64,000 nt of DNA. Origin: Haloactinopolyspora alba. Its GTDB lineage: Bacteria > Actinomycetota > Actinomycetes > Jiangellales > Jiangellaceae. Below the pieces are notes generated by a model. It had not been told where the DNA came from. It worked only from the letters and a program-made list of their open reading frames with translations, and made no database searches. The stretch covers positions 62,001 through 126,000 of the forward strand of contig NZ_PYGE01000006.1 of the NCBI RefSeq assembly GCF_003014555.1, given 5' to 3'. Of the stretch, positions 52,578 through 59,097 are shown in pieces (within the stretch, counting starts at the first letter, position 1; every line of letters starts with the position of its first letter). A program made the translations under genes and the position numbers.

Positions 52578-52598
52578 GGTGACTTTCTCCTCTCCGGT

Positions 52599-52658
52599 GG
52601 CAGGCTCCTCAGGCGTGGCATGCCAAGCCACGCGACCGGGCATGGCCCGGTTTCGCCA
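52599..52658 (-). ncRNA. Two-hairpin leader RNA motif, copy 1
   Basis: 5'-GGCGAAA, then P2 ACCGGGC/GCCCGGT with a 3-nt loop, then P1 GCGTGGC/GCCACGC around loop TTGGCAT, then GCCTGCC-3' (minus strand). It ends 22 nt before the DUF932 ATG, with the ribosome binding site in between. Copies 2 and 3 keep the pairing while changing the stem bases. Confidence 0.7.
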
Positions 52659-52665
52659 GGGGGGG

Positions 52666-52869
52666 TCAGATGGAGTCCAGATAGCGCTCGTAGGCGAGCG
52701 TCAGCGCGGCCGACGCCTCACGCGGGTCAAGGTCGCCAACCAGCACGCGCAGTGCGTCACTCATTCCGCGTAGGTAGGCGCGTCCAACCGGCCTGTAGTC
52801 CTCTCGCTGCTCGGCGTCGGCAGCGTCAGCCAGCGCCCGCACCTGCCACTCGCGGCCCTCGCGGATCAC
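52666..52869 (-). CDS. Small hypothetical phage protein
   Basis: 67 residues from GTG 52869, which overlaps the upstream stop (GTGA). Helical and charged (WQVRALADAADAEQREDYRP, YLRGMSDALRVLVGDLDPRE). No family recognised. Its stop lies 8 bp before the copy 1 RNA motif. Confidence 0.6.
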   Translation of the reverse strand: MIREGREWQVRALADAADAEQREDYRPVGRAYLRGMSDALRVLVGDLDPREASAALTLAYERYLDSI

Positions 52870-53024
52870 CGATCCATCACCAGCCGCGCCGGGGCAGGGT
52901 CGGCCATCTCGAGATTCACGACGACGCGGTCAGTGCTCGTGTTGGTGCACCATGCGGAGTCCTCGCCGCTCGCCGGGCAGGCAGGCAGCACGGCCACCAG
53001 CAAGGCAGTAAGTAGCTCGATCAT
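52866..53024 (-). CDS. Small secreted or anchored phage peptide
   Basis: 52 residues from the ATG at 53024 (IELLTALLVAVLPACPASGE). The N-terminus looks like a short signal peptide; two cysteines (residues 16 and 26) could form a disulfide or, less likely, a lipid anchor. GAGAGGAAG precedes it. Copy 2 of the two-hairpin motif ends 21 nt before the start. Unknown function. Confidence 0.55.
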   Translation of the reverse strand: MIELLTALLVAVLPACPASGEDSAWCTNTSTDRVVVNLEMADPAPARLVMDR

Positions 53025-53044
53025 GGTTCGCTTCCTCTCGTCTC

Positions 53045-53105
53045 GGCAGGCTCGTCAGCCGTGGCATGCCAAGCCACGGGACACACCGCGCGGGTGTGTT
53101 TCGCC
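53045..53105 (-). ncRNA. Two-hairpin leader RNA motif, copy 2
   Basis: Same layout as copy 1 on the minus strand, but P2 is ACACACC/GGTGTGT with a 5-nt loop, and P1 is CCGTGGC/GCCACGG. All P2 pairs except the first A-T are changed or re-paired relative to copy 3, and the outer P1 pair is swapped G-C to C-G. It ends 21 nt before the ATG at 53024. Confidence 0.7.
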
Positions 53106-53107
53106 GC

Positions 53108-53120
53108 TCTCACTAGTGCA
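53108..53120 (-). promoter_or_regulatory. 13-bp junction site TGCACTAGTGAGA, copy 1
   Basis: Lies just after the stop of the 53122 gene and directly before the copy 2 RNA motif. CTAGG precedes it here and at 54410, so the shared string extends to 18 bp. Confidence 0.5.
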
Positions 53121-53121
53121 C

Positions 53122-53664
53122 CTAGGCAGCACGCCATGCCGTCCACGTCACGGCTTGCATTTGCCCGGCAGTTACGCCACCCACGGCGTCCGCCGCACGC
53201 CGATAGGCACGGGCGAACCGGTCGTACATGCCCTTGCGTGCGAGCGCTTGCCGTGCTGCGTCACCGGTCTTGCGGCCGACCGCAATGTCAAAGGCGTGAC
53301 GGTCGATCACGACACCGGCATGAGAGTCAGGCTCGAGAATCGCAAGGTAGAAATTCCTGACCTTGTCGCCGCGCAGCACGGCCAGCGGGTCAGCGCCGGA
53401 CAGAATCGCGTCCGCCTTAGCGACGTTGTCTAGCAACGCGCCGCTCGCATAGCCACGCGCCACGGCGTCGGATGCAAGGGCCTTGTTCCGCCCCCACGGC
53501 ATCCGTGGCGACAGTGCAGCCAGCACGCCGACCGCCGTAGGGACATCATCGGTCAGGGATGCCGCGAACTCATGCGCGTCTCGATACCAGCGCATGCCGT
53601 CGGACCGTTCGGCCGACGTCGCGCGTTCATACACGCGCAAGACATTAGGCGTGGTGGGTCGCAA
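53122..53664 (-). CDS. Uncharacterised actinophage protein (DUF7178-like?)
   Basis: 180 residues if started at TTG 53664, which has GAGAGGA at good spacing (GTA precedes the TTG, so no earlier start is near). Conserved-looking blocks are VGVLAALSPRMPWGRNKALA, KVRNFYLAILEPDSHAGVVI and DRHAFDIAVGRKTG. These match an uncharacterised family of actinophage proteins, DUF7178 from memory. The helix-rich layout with a conserved D-R-H faintly recalls HhH glycosylase folds, but I cannot support an activity. Its leader carries copy 3 of the RNA motif. Confidence 0.7.
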   Translation of the reverse strand: MRPTTPNVLRVYERATSAERSDGMRWYRDAHEFAASLTDDVPTAVGVLAALSPRMPWGRNKALASDAVARGYASGALLDNVAKADAILSGADPLAVLRGDKVRNFYLAILEPDSHAGVVIDRHAFDIAVGRKTGDAARQALARKGMYDRFARAYRRAADAVGGVTAGQMQAVTWTAWRAA

Positions 53665-53687
53665 TACGGTTCCTCTCGGTGTGAATT

Positions 53688-53749
53688 GGCAGGCATCATC
53701 AGGCATGGCATGCCAGGCCATGCGACGGCGCATTGTGCGCCGTTTCGCC
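53688..53749 (-). ncRNA. Two-hairpin leader RNA motif, copy 3
   Basis: P2 here is ACGGCGCA paired with TGCGCCGT (8 bp, 3-nt loop), and P1 is GCATGGC/GCCATGC around loop CTGGCAT, flanked by GGCGAAA and GCCTGCC. The third P1 pair is A-T in place of G-C. It ends 24 nt before the TTG at 53664. Confidence 0.7.
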
Positions 53750-53754
53750 AGCTG

Positions 53755-54360
53755 TCAGGAATGCTTGCGGATCACGTCCAGCAATTCGCGCGCCAGCCCC
53801 GGATCGACGTTGTTGACCTCTAGGTGCATGCGCGAGCCGTCACTATTGGTGATGACCTCCCCGCGCGGACCGTCCTTGCCGAACGTGCCGAACATGGCAG
53901 CGGCTTTGTGGTCGCTTTGCCAATGCGACGGCCGCGAAGGGTTGTCCATGCGCGAAACAAGCGATTCCATCACCGCATCACGCCGCCCTATCGCGTCACG
54001 GTGAGCCGCTAGAGCGGCCTTGCCGCGCGCCATTTCGTCGCGGTACGTCGGCAGAACTCGGCGCACAATCTCTCGCGCCACCGTGGCCGCGCCACGATTC
54101 ATGGCGACGGTGATCGTAGGGCTCTCCAGTCGTGGCGATGCCTGTCGCGCGGCAGCGAGATCATGCACGCCGTAGATCTCGACACGGCCCGGCCGGTTGT
54201 CGGTCAGAATGGCAATGCGCTCACCATTCGGCCCGTACAAGTCGAGTCCCCGATAGCGGATCTCGGCGTCAGCGGACCATGCGCCGTCGGTCAGGCTCGC
54301 CAGCTCACGCGCCACGGCGTGGCCAAGCTCGCGGACCTCTAGGCGCCGTTCGTCGATCAT
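53755..54360 (-). CDS. Hypothetical phage protein
   Basis: 201 residues. EIRYRGLDLYGPNGERIAIL, then VEIYGVHDLAAARQASPRLE, AREIVRRVLPTYRDEMARGK and the C-terminal LEVNNVDPGLARELLDVIRK. A beta-rich first third and a helical remainder; no family recognised. Its 89-bp leader has a GTGCC/GGCAC hairpin and a 13-bp junction site. Confidence 0.7.
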   Translation of the reverse strand: MIDERRLEVRELGHAVARELASLTDGAWSADAEIRYRGLDLYGPNGERIAILTDNRPGRVEIYGVHDLAAARQASPRLESPTITVAMNRGAATVAREIVRRVLPTYRDEMARGKAALAAHRDAIGRRDAVMESLVSRMDNPSRPSHWQSDHKAAAMFGTFGKDGPRGEVITNSDGSRMHLEVNNVDPGLARELLDVIRKHS

Positions 54361-54409
54361 GTCAATTCCCCTCGCTCGATTGAGCGTGCCCGTGTTGGCA
54401 CACTGGAGG

Positions 54410-54422
54410 TCTCACTAGTGCA
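54410..54422 (-). promoter_or_regulatory. 13-bp junction site TGCACTAGTGAGA, copy 2
   Basis: In the gap between the genes at 54450 and 53755. It sits inside a larger GGTCTC/GAGACC inverted repeat (54409-54440) and is preceded by CTAGG as at 53108. Confidence 0.5.
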
Positions 54423-54449
54423 CCTAGCCATGGCGAGACCCCCGGCATG

Positions 54450-54620
54450 TCAACGCGACAGCAGGAGATCAGCAGGGAACTTGCGGACACGCCCGGACCG
54501 GTCCATCAGTACGTGTACGTACTTGCGGCCGATCTTCTGGACGTTGCCGAACTGGTCACCGGACATCCATGCATCCGTCGCAGGGTGAGCTTCCACGCGC
54601 TGCCCGATGGTGAATTCCAT
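54450..54620 (-). CDS. Small SH3-like phage protein
   Basis: 56 residues from the ATG at 54620, preceded by a strong GGAGGT. FTIGQRVEAHPATDAWMSGD, then FGNVQKIGRKYVHVLMDRSG is a small beta barrel opening like those at 47292 and 45609. Function unknown. Confidence 0.7.
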   Translation of the reverse strand: MEFTIGQRVEAHPATDAWMSGDQFGNVQKIGRKYVHVLMDRSGRVRKFPADLLLSR

Positions 54621-54625
54621 GTCTT

Positions 54626-54790
54626 CTACCTCCATTCAGAGAGCCGGGCCACCGGCTCGAATCGCGATTCGATCGAAAACGTGCCGTTGTGCCACTCCTG
54701 CCACTCGACAAGTGCCACGGCTTGGCCGTTGTCGACGTGCGCCGAGTAGCCACGCTTGCGCAGCACTCGCACGGCGTCATGCGCGGTCAT
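54626..54790 (-). CDS. Small hypothetical phage protein
   Basis: 54 residues from the ATG at 54790, with AGAGAGGAACGC upstream. TAHDAVRVLRKRGYSAHVDN, then GQAVALVEWQEWHNGTFSIE is a short alpha/beta protein. No family recognised. Confidence 0.6.
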   Translation of the reverse strand: MTAHDAVRVLRKRGYSAHVDNGQAVALVEWQEWHNGTFSIESRFEPVARLSEWR

Positions 54791-54833
54791 GCGTTCCTCT
54801 CTCTGTCGCACGCACCACGTCGGCGCGTGTCAG

Positions 54834-54903
54834 TGAGTGCCCCGGATTCGAACCGGGCGACCAATGGCCGGACCGTCACACTCTGATCTCACTAGTACAT
54901 TCA
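54834..54903 (-). other. tRNA-like remnant (T-arm and weak acceptor)
   Basis: On the minus strand CCCGG-TTCGAAT-CCGGG (54857-54841) is a perfect T-arm. GCACTCA after it can pair six of seven with TGAATGT at 54903-54897. The D and anticodon arms do not fold convincingly, although a CCG (Arg) triplet sits about where the anticodon would be. It overlaps the stop of the gene at 54901 and contains a 13-bp junction site. Probably a decayed tRNA gene or an imitation. Confidence 0.35.
54887..54899 (-). promoter_or_regulatory. 13-bp junction site TGTACTAGTGAGA, copy 3
   Basis: Just after the stop of the gene at 54901. One substitution (C to T at position 3) from the other three copies; same orientation relative to transcription. 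Confidence 0.45.
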
Positions 54904-55509
54904 TGCCGCGACAGTCGCGAGCTTCCGTCGCGTGGACTCGACAATGTCGGACCACGCGCGATAGCCCGTGCCGTCCCAGTCGCCATAGTGATCGTGCTCC
55001 GAAACCGACTCCCGCAACGCCATTTCGATAACGTTGTGATCTAGGTCGTCAAGCGCGTCATACTCCGCTTCCGACACGTCGTCTCGGTAGCGCAGATCAC
55101 GACGGAAGTCGTGTACCGCGCCGTCCTCTAGGTATGCGCTCTGGTCTTCGTCTTCGAGCTCTGACCAGTCGGTCTCGTCATAGACCGCGTACTGTTCGGC
55201 GAGACCCTGCGCAATCTGACCGATCATGGTTGTGTCGTCCCGGCCCACGAAAGCGAGCCCGTACCCGTCGCAATACGACACCTTGACGAGAATTCCGTTT
55301 TCATCCTCACCACGGATGCCGAAGTCGCGGATTAGCGAACGGTAGTTCGATCGGTCGACGCTGTAACCGTCGAACCATGCACCGTCGTTCGCTTGCCGAA
55401 TGATGGTCAGTGGCACGGTGTGACCCTCGGTTGTGTTGCTCCGGGTGGACACGATCCGCACATAACCGTCGGCAACGTCCTCGCGGCTAGCAAAAACAGT
55501 GTTCAGCAT
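54901..55509 (-). CDS. Acidic hypothetical phage protein
   Basis: 202 residues from the ATG at 55509, preceded by GGAAGGAAAG. FASREDVADGYVRIVSTRSN, then AWFDGYSVDRSNYRSLIRDF and a very acidic stretch (DETDWSELEDEDQSAYLEDG). The net charge suggests a DNA mimic or anti-restriction protein as one option, but no family is recognised. It is the first gene of the leftward early block. Confidence 0.7.
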   Translation of the reverse strand: MLNTVFASREDVADGYVRIVSTRSNTTEGHTVPLTIIRQANDGAWFDGYSVDRSNYRSLIRDFGIRGEDENGILVKVSYCDGYGLAFVGRDDTTMIGQIAQGLAEQYAVYDETDWSELEDEDQSAYLEDGAVHDFRRDLRYRDDVSEAEYDALDDLDHNVIEMALRESVSEHDHYGDWDGTGYRAWSDIVESTRRKLATVAA

Positions 55510-55557
55510 GATCTTTCCTTCCAACCGTGACCGTCGTTCGGCTCGACGATCGACCGC

Positions 55558-55634
55558 GGACGCCTAGGGATTCGCACCCTGTATCGCTATGCCTACCGAT
55601 ACCGAATCGCGGATTATGGGCATTGATTGCGTCC
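55558..55634 (-). other. Three-stem cloverleaf-like structure in early leader
   Basis: GGACGC (55558-55563) pairs with GCGTCC (55629-55634), enclosing GTATCG/CGATAC and AGGG/CCCT stems. The minus-strand transcript would place it about 50 nt upstream of the first early gene. The overall size and closing stem resemble a tRNA, but the anticodon-like loop has ten bases and no D-arm is seen. Confidence 0.35.
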
Positions 55635-56775
55635 GTTTTCTATGGGAACCGTCGGGCTGGGTCATGGCGTTTAGTTCGCGTGCGAAGGTTCGGCCTCTTA
55701 GCCACTCGCGCCATTCGAACTAAGGCGATGTCCCGTTTACTGCGATTGGTCCTCACCGCTCGCAGCCGGTCCGTTGTGAAGTTTGTGTGTTCCCTGCTCC
55801 CCGATGTCCAGCTACCGACCCTGACGAGCGCTAGACCGGAACGGTCCTGCCTGACTCTCGTCTGACCCGTGATCCCCGGCTCTGCCGTGGTGGGTCCGTC
55901 TCGGCTGTTTCGGTGTTGCTGTGGAACTGATGAGAACAGTAGGTCACGGTCCAACTAGTTCGCAACTCCACTTCGGCCGGAAACGGCCCGGATCGGCCGG
56001 TTCTCGAGATCGGCACCTGCTCTGACCAGCGGTGAAGGAATTTCCAAGATTTTTTTGGCTGAGGCTTTGCGTGCCCTCCCCAGCTCCACAGATGATCATG
56101 TTCTGTGCTGGTCAGAACTGTTGTGTCGGTCGGCCGTTCGCTTTATCGCGCTGACCGATGGGCCGTGCGCTAGTTGGACTCGCCTTGGTGGGTTTTCGCT
56201 TACGCGCGCGTGCGCGCGTGTGTCTGCCTCGCTATGGCTCTGCCGTGGTGCGCCTTGACCGGTAGCCCGTGCCCGTGCTGGCCCGGTCCGCTATGGCCGC
56301 TTGCCCGCTTGCTTAGCCCTGGCTGCCTTGCCAGTCGCCTGCCCTAGGCATGCCTCGCCTTGCATGCCTTGCTTGCACTGCTTAGGCATGGCTTACCTTG
56401 TATGCATCTCTATGCGTAGTGACGCATGATCATGCGACGTGCGGAGTCGTCTTGACAACGCGGCCAGGGTGGGGTACATCCCCCGCGCGACGGGGAGGGG
56501 CACCGTTTGTACTCAGTGCCTCCGATTGTGTACGGGTTCCAGAGTCGATTCTGGCGCCTGGCCCGCACCCTCAACCGGTCGACGCGCAGAGGACGGCCGC
56601 ATGAATATGCGGCGACTGCTCCGGGCGGACGAAATCGCCCCGGCCATGCACGGTCGCCAGGAGTCTCCCTTTTACTCTGCCGCTGGCGCTTGCCGGCACC
56701 GGGTGGCGAAGCCATTCCGGGGCCGGTGGGCGTCGGCGAATGAGGGTTGAAGTCCTGGCGTAGGAATAGAGTCTA

Positions 56776-56801
56776 ATGGGCGGGGCGGCAGCCCCGCCCA
56801 T
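56776..56801. terminator. 11-bp GC-rich hairpin
   Basis: ATGGGCGGGGC (56776-56786) pairs perfectly with GCCCCGCCCAT (56791-56801) across GGCA. No gene ends directly before it on either strand, so it may be the end of a non-coding transcript. Confidence 0.5.
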
Positions 56802-56823
56802 ATGTAACAGGGGTAGGTCCTGT

Positions 56824-56840
56824 GGGCGCCGCAGGCGCCC
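56824..56840. other. Second hairpin of the late leader region
   Basis: GGGCGCC/GGCGCCC around GCA, extended by an outer GTCCT/AGGAC pairing (about 56817-56848). It lies 23 bp after the 56776 hairpin. Confidence 0.45.
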
Positions 56841-57100
56841 CAAAGGACAGGCATTGGAAAGCGCCTGGCGAAGGTCTGGACATGCCCTTGGGCACGGCTC
56901 GCCGACGCCTCGACCCGCCAACGCCAGGGCTCTGCGTCTGCTCACATCGCGAGACCTTCCTGGGCGGTGCTCGGCATCATCGCAGCTCAGCACGTGTGTA
57001 ACGGAGGTCACAGGGCGTCCCTTGCAAGTACCCCCGCCCCGGCTCCGCATACACAGAGTGTGAGCAAGGAACAAGAGAGGCTAGAGCCAAGAGCCAAGAG

Positions 57101-57216
57101 CCTTGGTTCTTTGGAATCCAGAGCTAGAGCCTTGCTTCTTTAGAATCCAGAGCTAGAGCCTTGGTTCTTTAGAATCCAGAGCTAGAGCCTTGGTTCTTTA
57201 GAATCCAGGCCTAGAG
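57101..57216 (+). repeat. Four tandem 29-bp repeats
   Basis: Units begin at 57101, 57130, 57159 and 57188, each reading CCTTGGTTCTTTAGAATCCA followed by GAGCTAGAG, with one or two changes per unit. Degenerate GAGCC/CTAGAG half-units lie on both sides (57081-57100, 57208-57226). Perfect periodicity without spacers excludes CRISPR. Candidate iterons, partition site or transcription leader repeats. Confidence 0.85.
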
Positions 57217-57282
57217 CCTAGAGCAAGGCGCACATACCTCCCCGAGTCGACAGCGTGAAATCGCAATACGTCGTCGGGGCAT

Positions 57283-57355
57283 TCTCCGGTAGCTCAATTG
57301 GCAGAGCACCCGGCTGTTACCCGGATGGTTTCAGGTTCAAGTCCTGACTGGAGAG
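57283..57355 (+). tRNA. Phage tRNA-Asn(GTT)
   Basis: Acceptor TCTCCGG/CTGGAGA, D-arm GCTC/GAGC, anticodon loop CTGTTAC, T-arm TCAGG-TTCAAGT-CCTGA, discriminator G as expected for Asn. The lowest anticodon-stem pair is C-A. The 3' end is CAA, so the CCA tail is not encoded. It heads the late gene cluster. Confidence 0.9.
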
Positions 57356-57371
57356 CAATGGAGGTGGATCA

Positions 57372-57686
57372 GTGCCCTGGTCCACCTCCGATAGACGACA
57401 GCGCTTGCCCCGCAACTGGAGACACATAGTTGCCCGCATCCGACGGCGGGACAAGGACCGCTGCCAGGTCCGCCTTGCGGACGGCTCGCAGTGCCCGAAC
57501 TCGTACGGCGCGATCGACCACATCCGAAATGACGACGATCACCGCGACGAGAACCTTCGGGTCATTTGCGACCCGCACCACGCAGAGAAGACCGGCAAGG
57601 AGTCGGCGGCCGGCAGGGCCGCGAACCGGCGAAAGCAGCAGGCGAAGTTCCGACGCACCGAACAACATCCAGGATTGGTGGGCTGA
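57372..57686 (+). CDS. HNH endonuclease
   Basis: 104 residues from GTG 57372 with GGAGGTGGATCA upstream. CQVRLADGSQCPNSYGAIDH, then DHRDENLRVICDPHHAEKTG carries the C-x-x-C-like pair and the H-N-H triad. Small HNH enzymes next to terminase genes help terminase cut and package DNA in many tailed phages. Its stop overlaps the start of the endolysin gene (TGATG). Confidence 0.88.
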   Translation: MPWSTSDRRQRLPRNWRHIVARIRRRDKDRCQVRLADGSQCPNSYGAIDHIRNDDDHRDENLRVICDPHHAEKTGKESAAGRAANRRKQQAKFRRTEQHPGLVG

Positions 57687-58690
57687 TGGCGAACGCCAAG
57701 AAGCTGTCGATGGCCAACACCACGGCCCAGTGGTTCCAGGACAACTTCACCGGCGGCGACATGTCCGACGGCGTGCTCGAGAAGATCCTCCTGCACTCCA
57801 CGGAGACTCGGAGCTGGCCCGGCTACAGCGGCGGCGCCAGCTCGCCGACGCTCACGATCGACCCGTGGGCCTGCGAGGTTCGGCAGCATCACGATCTCGA
57901 CCGCAGCGCCCGCGCCCTGCGCGACCCGTCCTACACCGGCGTCCGCGAGAACCGCGACGGCGTGGTGCAGATCGAGATCATCGGATACTGCGACCCCGGC
58001 CTGGTCGCCGACTACGGCCACGACATCGGCGAGATCCCGGACGACGGGCTCCGGCTCATTGGCCAGGTGCTGGCCGAGATCGCCGTCGAGTGGGACGTCC
58101 CGCTCAAGGCGGCCGAGCGCTGGCTGAGCTACCCGGCCAGTTACGGCGACTCCAGCGTCCGCATGTCCGGCGAGGAATACGACGCCTTCAAGGGCGTCCT
58201 CGGCCACATGCACGCATCGGGGAACACGCACGGCGACCCCGGCGACATCGATATCGACACGATCATGCAGTACGCCCGCGAGTTCGCCGGGCAGGAGGAG
58301 GACGAGTTGACCCCCGAAGACAAGCAGTGGATGGCCGACTGGCACAAGAAGCACCTGGAGCACGACGTGTTGCCGGGCGTGGAGGGGGCCGTGCGGGCTG
58401 GCGTTCTGTCGGCGTTCGAGGACGCCGACGAGCGCAACGGGCCATTCGGGCGCCGGTTCGGGAGCGTCCTGAACAGCCTGTTCGGCCGCCTCATCCGGAG
58501 GCACGTGAAGAAGGCGTGGGGCGCTGCTGCACGCAGAGACTCGCCGTTCGGCCGCCAGATGGGCACGTCGGTCCACCGGGCATCGAACCTCACGGGCGCC
58601 CCGGCGACGCCGGACCAGGTCGAGGCCCTCGTGCGGTCGGCTATGGACGACCTGGCGGCGAGGCTCGCCGCTGAGCGCGACGGCAAGTGA
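57686..58690 (+). CDS. Endolysin with N-acetylmuramoyl-L-alanine amidase (PGRP-like) domain
   Basis: 334 residues. The N-terminal domain (about 1-175) has EKILLHSTETRSWPGYSGGA (first zinc-ligand His), SPTLTIDPWACEVRQHHDLD, VQIEIIGYCDP and GNTHGDPGDIDIDTIMQYAR, matching type-2 amidase/PGRP endolysins of actinophages. The C-terminal half (TPEDKQWMADWHKKHLEHDV, then a basic stretch) is unlike known wall-binding modules. No holin gene is recognised beside it. Confidence 0.8.
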   Translation: MANAKKLSMANTTAQWFQDNFTGGDMSDGVLEKILLHSTETRSWPGYSGGASSPTLTIDPWACEVRQHHDLDRSARALRDPSYTGVRENRDGVVQIEIIGYCDPGLVADYGHDIGEIPDDGLRLIGQVLAEIAVEWDVPLKAAERWLSYPASYGDSSVRMSGEEYDAFKGVLGHMHASGNTHGDPGDIDIDTIMQYAREFAGQEEDELTPEDKQWMADWHKKHLEHDVLPGVEGAVRAGVLSAFEDADERNGPFGRRFGSVLNSLFGRLIRRHVKKAWGAAARRDSPFGRQMGTSVHRASNLTGAPATPDQVEALVRSAMDDLAARLAAERDGK

Positions 58691-58934
58691 CGCGCTGAAC
58701 AGGCTGGTCGCCGAGTGCGGGCAATAGCCCCTCGGTGATCCCCGCGGCGCGGGGTTGAGGCGCCCTCCTCTCCGTCTCCCCCGCGCCGCCATTCTTGCTC
58801 CTGGCGGACCGACCACCCGTTAGAGGAGTGCAACACCTGCGAGGGCTATCCCACCGGAGCGCCTCTGGCCGTGGTGGCCATGCCCAGCCCGGCCCCCTCG
58901 CAGCGCGGACAGGCCCTCGCCGTGGTCCGCACTC
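58691..58934 (+). other. 244-bp gap without a clear gene
   Basis: Between the endolysin and tRNA-Lys. It has a CCCCGCGGCGCGGGG palindrome at about 58740-58755, a possible terminator, and a purine-rich RBS-like TTAGAGGAG at 58820. An open frame that continues through the tRNA is not credible. Nothing else is supported. Confidence 0.5.
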
Positions 58935-59008
58935 GCGTCCGTAGCTCAGTTGGTCAGAGCAGCCGGCTCTTACCCGGCGAGTCCCTGGTTCGAGTCCAGG
59001 CGGGCGTA
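58935..59008 (+). tRNA. Phage tRNA-Lys(CTT)
   Basis: Acceptor GCGTCCG/CGGGCGT (two G-T wobbles), D-arm GCTC/GAGC, anticodon stem GCCGG/CCGGC with loop CTCTTAC, T-arm CCTGG-TTCGAGT-CCAGG, discriminator A. CCA is not encoded. AAG is the dominant Lys codon in these genes, so it may raise decoding of late messages. Confidence 0.9.
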
Positions 59009-59097
59009 CGACGGGCCGGCCGAGGCCCTGCGTCCACGGCGACGACGGGCGGCGCCCCTGGGTCGGCCCTGCCCCATCAACTTCATAGGAGGTCCCT

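Larger units (their letters stand above)
55510..57282. other. 1.8-kb region without convincing gene
   Basis: Lies between the leftward early block and the rightward late genes. Open frames here lack ribosome binding sites and family resemblance. The content is nested hairpins near 55558-55760; a stretch dominated by CTTGCC/ATGCC-like words at 56220-56420; GC-rich hairpins at 56776-56840; and four 29-bp tandem repeats at 57101-57216. Divergent early and late promoters, and possibly the replication origin, are expected here; none can be pinned down by eye. Confidence 0.6.

Noticed and set aside
55527-55865. 112-codon frame in the phage switch region
   Set aside because: No ribosome binding site, Arg/Leu/Ser bias and overlap with hairpins; treated as non-coding.
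57101-57216. Possible CRISPR array
   Set aside because: The 29-bp units are contiguous without spacers, and no cas genes are near; it is a plain tandem repeat.
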